Source: Vandiemenella viatica (lineage: Eukaryota; Arthropoda; Insecta; Orthoptera; Morabidae). Taken from it: a stretch of DNA of 64,000 nucleotides. The notes beneath the pieces are model-generated. The model did no database searches. It worked only from the letters and a program-made list of their open reading frames with translations, and was not told the origin of the DNA. Each line of letters begins with the position of its first letter. The stretch's first letter is position 1. Shown here piece by piece: positions 45,301-57,332 of this stretch. The position numbers were made by a program, and so were the translations under genes. Where the stretch lies: positions 101,031,992 through 101,095,991 of the forward strand of contig JARYHS010009186.1 in assembly GCA_031002005.1 (NCBI GenBank), given 5' to 3'.

Positions 45301-45389
45301 TTATTTTCATTTCTTAATATCATATGTAATAGTTTCCTAGGGCAATTCAACTTAGAAGGATAACATATTCAGATCTCAAGAGTAAGTAA

Positions 45390-46158
45390 GAAATTCAGCG
45401 CGATCTGGATGTTATTTTGGCTTGGTGCGCTGAGTGGCAACTTACTCTAAACTGTAAAAAGTGCAAGACAATGAGCATAACTAACAAAAAGAATCTGATT
45501 GTTCAGAAATACGAGTTAAACAATACAGTTATTGATATGGTCGATTCTATTAAATATTTGGGAGTAACAGTACAAAGGAACATGAAATGGGACATACACA
45601 TTAATTCTTTAGTAGGTAGAGCAAATTCTAGGCTGCGATTCATAGGTAGAATCTTGAAAAATTGTAATGAACAAACAAAGGAGATAGCGTACAAATCTCT
45701 TGTGTGTCCACATTTGGATTATTGTTGTGCCATTTGGGACCCGTTTCGTAAGGGATTGATCGAAAGTATAGAGAAAGTACAGAGAAGAGCCACTCGATTC
45801 GTGACCGCTTGCTACAGTCCTTATGAAAGCGTCACAGAACTGATTAGTAGATTAGGTTGGGAGTCTCTGGTAGATAGACGACACACGTTTCGTTTAAACT
45901 TATTGGAAAACATGCGTACTCCAACTTTCACTCATGAGTGTAGTGAAATACTTCTTCCACCAACCTATTTGAGTCGGAAGGACAGGAAAGATAAAATTAG
46001 AGAAATAAGGTGCCGGACTGATTCTTATATGAATTCTTTTTTCCCTCGTACCATTAGGGATTGGAATGCACAGCAAAGAGATTAGCTTTGGTGCTGAGCA
46101 CCCTCTGCCACCCACAATTTTGTGAATTTCAGAGTGTATATGTAGATGTAGATAGAAG

Positions 46159-46160
<2 letters not shown>
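45390..46160 (+). mobile_element. 5'-truncated CR1-group LINE, 3' end of ORF2 intact
   Basis: The open frame enters near 45390 and runs to TAG at 46083-46085. It encodes the last part of ORF2: AWCAEWQLTLNCKKCKTM, SIKYLGVTVQRNMKWDIHIN, CPHLDYCCAIWDP, IEKVQRRATRFVT, LGWESLVDRR and SFFPRTIRDWN, the characteristic C-terminus of these elements. The 3' UTR (CACCCTCTGCCACCCACAAT and on) ends in GTAGATGTAGAT and an AT run. The absence of stops over 220 codons suggests a fairly recent insertion. Confidence 0.9.

Positions 46161-46203
<43 letters not shown>
46160..46203. repeat. (AT)n microsatellite, about 22 units
   Basis: Pure AT run immediately after the LINE 3' end, probably expanded from its tail or target. 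Confidence 0.95.
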
Positions 46204-46204
<1 letters not shown>

Positions 46205-46206
<2 letters not shown>

Positions 46207-49200
46207 TGTAGCAATCAATTAAACTCTATCTGAAACAAATAGTAAAATATACAATGATGTACTACAAGAGAAAAAACAATCTTCATCAAGATTGTAAATC
46301 ATTTTCATTTGTTCAAAAAGGAATAAGATATTCAGCATATATTCAGGAAGCTCCCAATATATTTTTAATCTCTTCAAGAAGTTAAGATAAAATTCACGAA
46401 ATTTTGAATTGACATCTCCTGTTGCAACATAGAAGAATTTTTTTCAGAAGTAGCTACAAAATACTTTCCATTATCTTATATAAATGAAATTGTTATAATT
46501 AATGCACAGTGCATCTTCTGAGATATTCATCTGGTTTTTAGTGTAATTTTTCCCCTGAAAATGGTCTCATTTCCACTTCCCATAGAGTCAGTTTATTATA
46601 CTGGACCTATGGAAAATTATTATATTTTTATTTTAGTGATAACAGGAATGGAACTGTGATATTTGGTGAGTTGTATGGAAGAAAATTGTAAGTTGGAAAA
46701 CAACCAAAGTAAGGAAATAAATAATAGAGTATGTAACAACATGTGGAACACTAAATACTGAAAAGCTAGGTTCCTATGAATAAAAATCATGGATCCTTTT
46801 CTTTTCTGTGATCTAGGATAGTATAAGTTCTTCAATCAACTCAGCCTGAACTAACAAAATACCTCATTAATGGGGAACCCCAGTAAGAGAGCCAATCAAA
46901 AGTTTCAATAATTTTGATTTATTTTGAATATTACTTTTTATTGGTCTGCATTGGAGAGATCCTCAGTGAGTCCCTGTCAGATATAACACAGTTGTGCCAG
47001 CAGTTTAACAATTCTTGAATATTTCAGAATCATATTTTGTTTTGTTTAGACTTTAGCTCAATAACTTATTCCAGTCCCTGACAATTTTATATACAGATTA
47101 AAACTTTCCCACTCATTTATGTGTGAAATTAAATGTTACTTTATGGTTTTGTTCCTCTATTCCTTTCTACATGCTACTCTAAACACTTCACTCAATATGT
47201 TTCCATTTTTGCAATAGTCAAATCTAACTGCCCTCTTCTAACCTATCCAGCTAAAAAATTTGATAATATTAATTTTGGTACTATTTTATCTCTCCATACT
47301 CATCAAGGGCCTGTTAAAAATTTCTTACTTGTATGGTATATTATCTCATTACCCTCTTTAATAGATGCAAGAGTTTAATTCTTCTCCTACCATCTTCCCA
47401 AATAAAATATCAAACTGAGCGTATTATTAAATGATAGCTACAATAAGATATATCCATTTTATATCATTCACCGGCAATTCCCATTTCACCACATAATAAT
47501 GCAAAACAGAAACTGTTTACCTAATAAGTTACATCTTTTCTGATTTCTTTCTTGTAATCCATACTGATCCACACAACTAGACATCCTATCCACATCCCTC
47601 TGTTGCTATTACTACTATCAAATTAAACATCATTATTTCAACTACAAACAAGCTAACTTCTGATTTTACTCAAGCAACAAAACCATTCATTAGATTAATT
47701 AACAGCAATGTTCCTGTTTCCTGCTATAACTTCAAGCTATCAGGATTTGTGTTAAGACAGCATTGTGTGAAATTACAAGAATTTGTTAAATTACAAGTAT
47801 ATGTCATTGTTCTATTGTTTGAGTCACCAATATAACCATTTACACTAAAGTCAAGAATTTAGAAAGTGGTGATGATGACGTCAATTAGGACTAAAATATG
47901 GATAACTTCTTCCTAGGTTTTTGACAGAGGACTGGATGTATCTGCAGGTCCCAATTACAAAGGACCAGTCTAGATATTATTATGTACTGGTTTTATTACA
48001 GGATTCACAGTTTCCTAAATTTCAGCCACATTCCTAACTTAGAAAATTGATGTTTTCACCGAATGTTAGGCAAAATGTTCTAGGACCACTGTAGTATCAA
48101 TATACTTCTTCAGCAACTATAATTACCAACATTCACACACTTTGTTTGGTCTCCTGAAAAGAATCTCCACTTATTATTATTATTTATTATCCTGTAGATC
48201 ACCACAGAGGTAAGGCCTCTTGGATGTGTAACATGTTATGGTTAATATAGGAAGCTGTCACAAAATGAATGGTCCTACTCCGAACTTTCTTGATAGTAAT
48301 CAAACCCTTGTGATATGCATCCTGTACCACAAAATAATATTATAAAAGTGGGCATATCTTATCTTATTGGTATATGCTTCATATGATTCAAAATTTGACC
48401 AGTGACTCACTTTATCTAGGACATAATTTATATGCTGATACTGCATCATATTGTGATTTGTACCATCCTGGCAAATACTTAAGGAATTAACACTTTCACA
48501 AAGTGGAGTTAACACAAACAAACTGGAAATAATAAAGAACATGTCAAAACTGAGAAAGACGAAAGGGTAATTTATATGTTGATAAAGACAATGAACAGAT
48601 AAATAAAGGCACATGAGTGTGTGGAGTAAAATATATAAAAACTAGTGCTATAAATTGCGAGATTATCTCGGTTGCTGATGGCACCTTATACATACGATAT
48701 TTTAAAAAGAAAAAAAAATCAATAACAAATGATTTTTAAATAAATTTTATTATGTATTTTGAGAAATTTCTTTCAGCTGATATAACAAACAAACACAAAA
48801 ATTATTTAAAGTCTTTGAAACTATCAAAAATGTATTTTCATTCTAATTTATGGAATTTTCAGTCGAATGATACATAACATTTTTTTTGTAGAAAAAATTA
48901 TCTGCTGAAGTATCAGCGTTGTTAAATCACTTATTTAGATCTTTTGCAAAAACCACTAATTCCCGAAAGATCACTACATTTTTTTAAAAAAAATTCTAGG
49001 ATAACATTTGGATAAGTAATTCGGAAATGAGAAGGAACTATATTTTATAATGGTTTTTCGGCAATTTTTTCCTCAGATCGAATCATTTTAAGAGTGAGTG
49101 GATTGCCAGCTTTCGTTTGATATACATGAAAATTCAGAAAGAAATAATTTATTTAGTTGTTACTGAATCTGCTATAATTATTTTTCACCCACTCTTTCGA

Positions 49201-49310
49201 TGATAAAGTCAGTAAGAAATAAAGCAGTATGGAGACTGAACTTTGTAAGTTAAAATATTTAAAAATAACTAACGGTCAGAGAGAGTGACAAATAAGTGAA
49301 TCAATAATAA
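46205..49310. other. AT-rich stretch, nothing recognised
   Basis: Only short chance ORFs. 47100-47720 is poor in G on the + strand, like the stretch at 17.9-19.0 kb, and could be an unreadable old retroelement. A short TTATT run lies at 48172-48190. Confidence 0.45.
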
Positions 49311-49317
49311 TAATTTC

Positions 49318-49590
49318 TCGTGGTCTAAAAGACGCGGTAACATTTTTTACGCCTGGGTAATGCGACTCTATCGCTGCCGCTTAACCTAACCTGGTAAGCA
49401 TACGAGTTACAGGGGACATTCACATAAAGTGGAATCCGAACCACGGAGTGGAACGTCCTAGCAGCATCACAAAGCAAAGAGGTAAAGGTCAGTTTAAAGA
49501 CTCGTATAAATTATAGCTGAAACCGGGATTCGAATCGGTGATCTTTTGTATGGCAGTCATGCATTTTAACCATCAGAACCACAAGACCTC
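49318..49590 (-). mobile_element. tRNA-derived SINE, family 2
   Basis: Minus-strand head: GTGGTTCTGATGGTTAAAATG (A-box-like), then GATTCGAATCCC (B box) about 35 bases on. The body contains the complements of TAACCTAACCTGGTAAGC and GTGGAATCCGAAC, as at 17.1 and 60.7 kb. Confidence 0.75.
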
Positions 49591-49883
49591 TATTCCGTCT
49601 TTAATTCTTAAAGAACACAACTGTAATTATGCTGGAAATCATTACAAACAAAAAGAATTTCTAACGTGCGAATTACATTTAACATGAAGCACCATCAACC
49701 ATGTGTGAGTGTTTGTTTTTTTTTATGACTCAATTTCTTCTTGAGCACCACTTGTTTTCCGTTCTGACAGTGCCCATTATAGTAGTCATTAAGAAGCAAA
49801 TAAAAAAGGACATCCTGTACTTCTTGCATTGTTGAAGGATCAAAAAGAGAAGCCTAGAGTGCTGAAGTCAGTGTGTGTTACTG

Positions 49884-50105
49884 TTACACCTTGGTGACTA
49901 TGACGCCCGATTGTTTGTTGACGATGACACTTGTATCTCTCGCTGCTTGTGGACGCTTCTCTTTGTGCAGAAGCAGGTGGAGGCGCAATTGGTTCCTTCT
50001 GGAGAACGTCAGCCCGCAGTCTGAGCACTTGATCGGCTTGATGACAGAGTGATTGCGCTCGTGCAGCATCATGTTGCTTCGATCAGAAAATCGTCGTCCA
50101 CATAT
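49884..50105 (-). CDS. Terminal exon of a C2H2 zinc-finger protein gene
   Basis: On the minus strand an acceptor with a T-rich tract (TTTTTTCTGATTTACTGGTACAG) precedes 50105. The frame reads ICGRRFSDRSNMMLHERNHS, completing a zinc finger whose first cysteine lies in the previous exon, then a full finger IKCSDCGLTFSRRNQLRLHLLLH. A 24-residue polar tail follows (ending VIVTKV) and TAA at 49884-49886. C-x2-C-x12-H-x3-H spacing holds for the second finger; the linker is HSVIKPIK rather than TGEKP. Such proteins are nuclear DNA binders. No other exon of this gene was found up to 64 kb; the gap at 57.3 kb may hide some. Confidence 0.75.
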   Translation of the reverse strand: MCGRRFSDRSNMMLHERNHSVIKPIKCSDCGLTFSRRNQLRLHLLLHKEKRPQAARDTSVIVNKQSGVIVTKV

Positions 50106-50659
50106 CTGTACCAGTAAATCAGAAAAAAAAATGTTAAAATCATTTGTTGTACTATGTTCTTTGGTTTAGATGGCGGGAGTACTGGAGAGTTTTATCACAG
50201 TCCACTCTCTTTTCGTGATGCTATATGAGGAAAAGCCAAAGCATGTTATGCCAGTTCTTACATTAGTATGAATACTCCTAACGTCGTTCTTGTGCGTTGA
50301 TGCACAAATTATAAAGGAATTTTAACTTTAGTTCCAGGAAGTAATATTCCTGTAACCTTAAGCTCTCACATAGAAGATCTGTTCTTAATGAATGATGATC
50401 GCAACAGTAGTTGTCTATAGGCTGATATCAAAACCTGACAACTGACTTTTTCCTCTTTCGAACACTTCAGACGTATGTAGAAAAGCTTGAGTAAAGTATC
50501 TCGAAGTAAACTGAGACAATCACACTTGAACAAATGCTCGTCATTATGCCTGTTTGAATTGAAACACAGTTAAGATTTCCGTCGGTAAGTAATGAACGGA
50601 ACAATCTTTTGTAAAATGGTATTGGTTTGTACCAGCCATGAATGTATTTTAATAATACA

Positions 50660-51122
50660 TATAATTTTTGGGTATGCTAGTATTTGCCAACGATCTAGTA
50701 CTTCTCGAAGGTGTAATATCCAGACAGCAAATTGAAACAAACTGGAAAACTGGATTGATTCAGCCAGCGGTGTGCGGAACTCAAGTTTAACATTGCGCCC
50801 CACCAGACGACTTACCCGATTCTAAAGGAAGAATTACAACGAAATCCTGGAGTAAAGACCCAGGAAAATAGGAAAAAAGGAAAGTAGTATTCCTTGACCT
50901 TGGTGTGCGTCCCGATTGGAGGAGGTATATGGAAGTGAATCACCGGTAGTAAAAAGCTAATAAGGTTTGGCGAACGATGATTTAATTTGTCTAAGAGGTG
51001 TCCATTAATGATGTGAGGTGAAATAGGGGTGGATCTGGCGAAATCTTACGAAACCTAAGCAAGGGGGATGGGGTCAATGGAAATCTCACGTGAGGTTTTG
51101 AATTTCTTGTAGAATTGAAGAG

Positions 51123-51162
<40 letters not shown>

Positions 51163-51700
51163 ACAAATGTCGCGAAAGTCGATTTTAAGGGGGTTTCTTG
51201 GTCCAAAAACTGACCTGGAGGGGGGGGGGGGAGGGGCGGGGTATAACCGCCCTTCGGAGCATGAGATCTAAGAAAGAAAAATGTCTCAAAAAGTTCCGAG
51301 GTCGATTAGTAAGGGGAGAGGTGGATGGTCTCCGTCAAAATCTCACCTCATTTTAGAGGGAGCGGGTCCGACCAAATCTCACAAAGTCTCACTAGAGGGG
51401 GGGGGGGGGGTTCCGGAATTCCGGAAAAATACCTCAGGTGGCCTCCATTACTGAATATGCGGCAAGCACATGGGGCCAAGCAATTAAAGAGTGTTACGCA
51501 GAATAAACTAGTTCAGCGGACTCAACTAAGAAGTATGTTCAGTTTAATTGGGACATACAGAACAACATCCACTGATGCTCTAACTGTTAAACTCGGTGTG
51601 TATAAAAAGAGTCAGGCTAGGTCAGTCTTTATAGAGCTGGAAAAAAGATATGCCCTGGGTAACGAATGAAATATCGTAAGACTGGGGATGAAATATCATC
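50660..51700 (+). pseudogene. R1-like LINE ORF2 relic, split by a G-rich insert
   Basis: The part before the insert reads GMLVFANDLVLLEGVISRQQ (YADD changed to FAND), IETNWKTGLIQPAV and ILKEELQRNPGVKTQ with LDLGVRPDW, following the RT-to-thumb order of R1-type elements. After the insert come ITEYAASTWGQAIKE and, one frame over, QRTQLRSMFSLIGTYRTTST and DALTVKLGV, the R1 C-terminal block (xYRTTSTDALxVLxGxxP). The insert spans roughly 50960-51425. A stop and several frame changes are present. Confidence 0.7.
50960..51425. repeat. G-rich degenerate repeat with poly(A), inserted in the R1-like relic
   Basis: Four or more imperfect occurrences of AAATCT(C/T)AC (near 51030, 51090, 51340, 51375) are interspersed with G runs of up to 14 (about 51221-51234 and 51396-51411) and a 34-base A run (51125-51158). 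It has the appearance of a degenerate satellite or a non-coding element end. Its limits are set only by where the R1-like coding similarity stops and resumes. Confidence 0.55.
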
Positions 51701-52734
51701 CCCTAGGATTATATATCCATGGTCCTTGCAACAGTATCTTACAACGAAGCGATTTGGTGCGAATGTGGTAAAGTAAGTACTCCGGAGAACGTGGCCAAAC
51801 CTAGGGATTATGAGCATATCTTCGAATTCAGCTTCGGTACCTATGAGTATACGATATGATAAGGAATTCTCACACTTGCTAGATGAAGCTGCAGATGCAG
51901 CATCATTTCACAAGAAAGCAAAATATGTGCAACGAGATTTGCCTTAACGTGTCAGGCACCACGAGAGGGTAGCAGCAGAAGTGGAAAGAATGGCAGAAGA
52001 GGAGATTTTCACAGTGAATATTCCAAGTGTTATTCACAACTGATATTGCACATACACCATTACAACGAGTAATATTATAAATTAGACATTGGTCATGCGT
52101 TTGCACCAATGGCACCTTCTCCTATAGCCACGGAGAAACCTACTCTGATTCCAGGAGGAAACTCTTAAAGTAGGAGTGGGTTAATTCAAGGATTATACCG
52201 GAGATCTCGATCTCTTAAGAGGATTGGAAGCCGGCAAACGGCGTTGTTGGGAGTGAAGTTATTAACATCAGAAGTGTTATATACAACCGAGAAATCAGGT
52301 GCCGAAAATAATCTGATATAAATTGTTCATTTGTTTTAGTGGTGCGAGTATATACCAGCAGAGACTTTTAGATAGTAGTTTTTAAATAGAAGAAAAAGAA
52401 ATATATGTACAGAAAAATCCTATATAATTATACAAACAAATGTATTAAATTTTTAACAAATGTAAAAAAAGGACCCAATTGAGGTAAAAAGACATTAGGT
52501 TATATATAACCATGAAATTAAATAAATAATATCACTGGAAAAGCAATGTCAGCTGTTTCTATATGGGAAGCTACTGTCGAACGACTTGATTCACATGTCC
52601 CTTCTTCGTTAACGATTAGCGTTAACCTAATAACCTTCAATGTCAATATTTTCATCGTTTTGCCGAAGCCGATACTGCTCATTTTCTGTTAAAGAACAGT
52701 CGGCACTACGTTTCCTAAATGACGTAGTCTCTTT

Positions 52735-52888
52735 TTTTGCCTGTGGATTTACGCCTCGTCGACGTCTGGAGTGATTTGGAAAAAAACATGGAAATTCCAA
52801 ATCTGGAGGGCCGGACTGGAATTCAAACCCACGACCTCCCTAATGTGAGGCCAGAGCGCTACCGCTCACCCATCGGTACGGATTGATC
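52735..52888 (-). mobile_element. tRNA-derived SINE, family 1
   Basis: The minus strand reads GATGGGTGAGCGGTAGCGCT (A-box), GTGGGTTTGAATTCC (B-box-like), then CCGGCCCTCCAGATTTGGAA and TTTCCATG, matching the family 1 copy at 55.2 kb through the head-body junction. Confidence 0.75.
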
Positions 52889-53420
52889 CATAACCTTGCC
52901 TAAGACGTCATCTTACTCGTGGTTACTCCAGCCTTCCGAATTCAGGTCATTGTCCAAAGGAATACCTGGGTTTTCATCTTTCTGTGTTACATCGTGCCGA
53001 ATCATGTCCAAAGAGTCATCAATGAGACCGTAAAATGTGTAATGCAGGACTGCGACAGTCCAGGGAACATTTTTCGGGCGCTGGTCTCCTGTGTTCTGGC
53101 CATCAAGAAGATGTCACACTTGCTGCGCGCTCACCCGTGTTTTTCGTCTAAGCCATTCTCCGACTCCAGTACTGCACTACATCCTCATGCTTCTAGGATC
53201 CTATTTGATAAGGCTGTGGCCACATCAGCGGGTATTTAACTTCATTTCTCTGGAGTTTCTACACAAACACAGGCTTCCATTTCATTGTGTGTAACCTATG
53301 TCTTACCCCACGTGCTATCATTTGGGGGTGAGGTAGACTGTGTACCTTATTTTGTCACTGAGGTCCACTAGAGAGACAAACCTTTACGACTACTGGAATG
53401 TCCGTGGGTTAGCGCTTATG

Positions 53421-53690
53421 TTAGTGTTGCTGGACTATCCTCATTAAGGAATGTTCCAGTTGTAGAAGCCTGCTTACTTGGTAGTACGACAGTGTGCGTT
53501 TCCACCAACAATTGTCACGGTTCTGAAATACCTGCAAAGTGTTAACGTATGAAACAACCATGTTACCCCAAACAACAGCAGTATATTGATTGAGAGGTCT
53601 GATAAGCGATGTGTGGAGCGCCATTGTTAGTACCGGCCGCGCGTTTATTTTGGATTGAATTTGGGTACAACGTTCACATGCTCCCAAATG
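53421..53690 (-). pseudogene. LINE ORF2 C-terminal fragment (Jockey-group)
   Basis: ALHTSLIRPLNQYTAVVWGN and SYVNTLQVFQNRD resemble the (Y)KSxIRPVLTYAAxVWGNxxxxHxxxLQxxQN block that follows the RT in Jockey-type ORF2. No RT motif is present nearby, so only a fragment remains. Confidence 0.5.
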
Positions 53691-55220
53691 TAATGTCTCC
53701 CGCCCTTTTCATTATGGTTCTTCCAATTTCGTCTTGCATCTGACCAGCTTCCGAAATGATTTGATTCATGATTCCATTCGATCTCTTCGCCAAATAATAT
53801 TAACGGCTCTCTTCAACTCGTGAAGGCCATCGTTTTAAAAGCCAAGTGCAGTTTTTTTGCCTATTTCTTATCGTTGACCCTGTTCCATTGGTGCTTTGTC
53901 CTCATTCAAGCTGTTCTTACGTTGCGACTGCATAATGCTGTGATTACAGTATATAGTGCAGCGAGGTACCTTGGATGACTGTATTATTAGCGATCATTGC
54001 TTGACGCCGGCTGCTTCTGCCTGATTCAAAACACCCCATCCTTGGAGAAGAGTCAGAATGTCCGTTCGACTAAATAGTACTCTAGTAACTTTATGTGTGA
54101 TAACAGAAGTCTTTGTAAAAGGATGTTGTACCAAAGACAGTGATACTGCTCTGAATCAAAGGCCCATGACGTATCCAGTATCACTGTTCCAGAACTCTTT
54201 TTGTACAGATTTTCCCGTGGCCTATGCTGAATCCAAAATGCTAATAAGGGAGCAGCTGTTTATTGTGTCATGTGCCTACGATGACACTTTTATATAACTT
54301 CGCAGATTTCGGCACCGGAACATTTTTTTTTTTGTAATTTTCTGGGTTTTAGACGGCAACATAGTTAAAACTAGATTTAAGAAAGCTGATAGCTGCTCGC
54401 TGCGAGCTGCGAGCTGTTATAAGATATCACTTCTTCTTTCATGGATTTTTGTTTTAAATGGGTTTAAAGAGCGAAGAAATTAAATGGCCTATTCTGTGGT
54501 GATGTCCTATCGTCAACCATGGCAACCTTTGTTCAGCACTGATCGATATGATCTCTGTACACAGGTTCTTCTCTGGAATGGAAATTGAATCTGATTGTAA
54601 TAGAAAGTGCTAAAGCTTTATCGTCCAAATGCAATATTAACAACACTATTCTCACGGCGACGAAGATGACTCCTTGATCTTGGTGTTTATGAAAACTAAG
54701 ATTACTCTCAGTAATGCTTCTTGGTCGACCAGTTTCAATTTTTATTTCCCTCGGTAGATGGTTTACCTCCAGCTACATGATAATGTCTGTTATCAAATGG
54801 CCCTCACTGTTGAGCCGGAATTTAGTGGTAATGGCCACTTTGATGTGTGGTGAAATTGGTCTCAAGCGTTTCAACTGTTCCAATGGACCTTACGGCGGTC
54901 GGGGGTTATCAACTTGAAGGACTCATTTGTGGAAGAAGTCAATTGTAGTTATGGATCCACTTTCATCAGATGGAACACCGCTTTTAATTTCGGCAATGAG
55001 TTCTCCAAGTCCATGTGTATACTGCTACTGCGCACTTTCTCTTCCTGTCCAACATGCCCTTTGACATAGGCAATTACTTGCTCATGATCGGATGATTGTG
55101 TTTTCTTTATAGTAACCGCAATTCTGTACTGCAGCCACCGGGTTATTACAGGCGTCTTTCCTGAAAGATGGTAAGCTTGGTATAGCCCCACATTAATGCA
55201 TCATTCCTCATTCTTGAGTC
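53690..55220. other. No confident feature; open frames without recognisable families
   Basis: A 79-codon frame at 54058-54297 and minus-strand frames around 54540-55190 (for example IKVAITTKFRLNSEGHLI) look protein-like in composition, but I recognise no family and see no clear splice sites. They may be remnants of a mobile element. Confidence 0.35.
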
Positions 55221-55224
55221 TTCA

Positions 55225-55405
55225 GACCGAGCGGGGCGGTGTAACGGTTAGCGTTCTCGCCTCGCATTCGGGAGGACGGCGGTTCGAATCCCCGTCCGGG
55301 CATCCAGATTTGGGTTTTCCATGGTTTCCCCAAATCACTCCAGGCAAATGCCGGGATGCTTCCTTCAAAAGGCCATTGCCGAATTCCTTCCCATCAGGTG
55401 AGTTT
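55225..55405 (+). mobile_element. tRNA-derived SINE, family 1 (best copy)
   Basis: It begins GAGCGGGGCGGTGTAACGG with A-box GTGTAACGGTTAGCG, then the canonical B box GGTTCGAATCC at 55281-55291. The body CCGGGCATCCAGATTTGGG, TTTTCCATGGTTTCCC, CTCCAGGCAAATGCCGGGATG and GAATTCCTTCCCATC follows. The 5' part does not pair with the 3' part as an acceptor stem, so it is not a working tRNA gene. It may still carry a Pol III promoter. Confidence 0.88.
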
Positions 55406-56599
55406 CGTTGATTAAGTATGCATCAATTTTATCATCTCGCAATAATTCGCTAATTTCCCTAGCCTATATCGGAGTCGACTTAAGTATCATGTGCAGAGAA
55501 AAGCCACTAATTGCTGCTTCCTTGGTATTATTAAAGTAACCATCAAGACATAATGTGAACAGCTGAATACAATTCATCATCAACCGCTAATGATTCTTCC
55601 ATTATAACATTAACAGAACAGATGTCTTTACCACATTCAAAAGGATGCTGTAATCATTATCCGCTGTCTGGCTGACTAGGTGCGTTTGGCTTGGACATTC
55701 TCTTGGCTACAGGCTTGGCTGGTAGTTCCACCGAAGGTGCAGGAAGATCACCTCGTCGTTTCCTCGACTTGCTGTCGTGATCTCGGTTTCATGGTGCGAC
55801 CTAACCAGCTGCAATGGTCGTTATGAATGTCGCTTGGTTGAGCTGGAACCTGCTGTTTTCCTTGTCTCATCTGTCTTTAACTACTATTACTGTTTGTATC
55901 TTTATCTTTCATTATGTTTATAACTCGTTAAGTTTGTAACTTGCAACAGATAGTCCGTTGTGGTCTAACATCTTACAGACGTTTTACAGGTATTGTGCAG
56001 TATGTGGCAGACTACTTGATATTTGTAGCATTGAAGCAGTCTCTTATTACTGCTAATCTTTAAAGTAGAGAGATACATTAACTGGAAGAATCGCCCATTC
56101 TCTATCACATCTCAGAGATAGACGCGCTTTATGGTGTTTTTATGCCAACCTGAAAACACTCGTCCTGAACTATTTGCTCGAGTTTTTCATTTACTGTAAA
56201 AGTTAAAATCCAGGTCCCTAGCAACTACTTTATGGAACTTTTTGTCAAACCGTAGAAAGGTATGATTTTTTTATTCCATTCCCTTCTAAACATTTTGCGA
56301 CCCCTGTATATTCCGCTTTAGTCGTGGGCTTAATTTTGTATAGCATCCTTCCAGCCTATTTCACGGTAAATGGGTTCTTGTATGGATATTTCAGTAAGGT
56401 GAGGAAGGTTCTATATTTCTTATATAAGACAATGAGGGTAGCAGGATTCTAATCTCTATTTTTCTGTGTTACCATCGTTACCATGCTGACGTCTTCGCTG
56501 TCGTTGTCTGCTTACTTCTTTCTTCTGAGGTCATACAGTCAAATCAACAGTGATTATGCGTTATCCAGTGCTTTCAGTTTCTTCCGGTATGCATTTTTT

Positions 56600-56715
56600 C
56601 CAAACAGTTAAATGCACCATAGAACGAACACCCAAGCCCGCGGCCGGACTCAAACCGGTGACCTTCGGCACGCGCATATAATAGTCTAGTCCCTACGCTA
56701 CCGATGCCGTAATTT
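56600..56715 (-). mobile_element. tRNA-like SINE head
   Basis: The minus strand reads GGCATCGGTAGCGTAGGGAC (A-box-like) and GGTCACCGGTTTGAGTCCGG (B-box-like), separated by about 35 bases. Confidence 0.6.
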
Positions 56716-56862
56716 TCTGGCATCATCTTTATCTTTGGTGTCGTTTATATCTCTGGCGTTGTTTGCTTACTTGACATCGTTTTTGTCTTTGGAGTAGTTT
56801 TTGTCTTTGGAGTAGTTTTTGTCTTTGGCGTTGTTTTTATCTTTGGCATCGTCATTGAATTT
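56713..56862. repeat. Minisatellite with 18-bp period
   Basis: Repeats of the form GTTTTTGTCTTTGGAGTA, with variants (GGCGTT, GGCATC, GGTGTC), occupy about eight units. On the minus strand it translates as DKN-x3 repeats (KDKNYSKDKNYSKDKND), giving the 80-codon frame 56767-57009. The multiple-of-3 period keeps the frame open, but nothing else supports a gene. Confidence 0.8.
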
Positions 56863-57332
56863 CATATCGTCGCAAAATCGTATGTAAAGAGTGTTCTCAG
56901 TTTGTGCCAGATTGTCAGGTATGAGGTTGCCTGCTGCGACCATTGAGGAGAGGGGCAAGTGAAGCTGGCAGATTTGCGCGCGTTTACCCGCTTCCTTCGT
57001 CGACTTCACTTCCTCCTCCTAATTTGCTCCCCATCGACAGACCGTTTTCGTGATGACGCTAGTGTGTTACATTCTTGGCATCTACCTTCGTCTCATGCCC
57101 TGTAGTGGAGTAGTCAGGGACTTCCAACTGCCCCTTTTCCTCTGGAGATAGTGGAGGATCACTACGGCTTCCAGCCTCCGATACTGCCTTTAGTTTTCGG
57201 CCGCCATGGTGGGTCACTGCGGCAACGCCATTTTGCTGTAATGATAATAAACGTAATTGGAAGAAAGAAACAAACTGTAATTACCAATTAGTTTTATACC
57301 GAACAAATTGGTACATAGACACAAAATATCTT

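Noticed and set aside
51325..51669. 114-codon + strand ORF taken as a gene
   Set aside because: Its first third is the G-rich repeat and the rest is the C-terminal block of an R1-like LINE relic.
54540..55191. Minus-strand protein-like readings (IKVAITTKFRLNSEGHLI and others)
   Set aside because: Stops interrupt them, no family is recognised and no splice sites are convincing; left as unclassified.
55225..55300. A tRNA gene
   Set aside because: A and B boxes are present but the ends do not form an acceptor stem and the sequence runs on into a SINE body shared with other loci.
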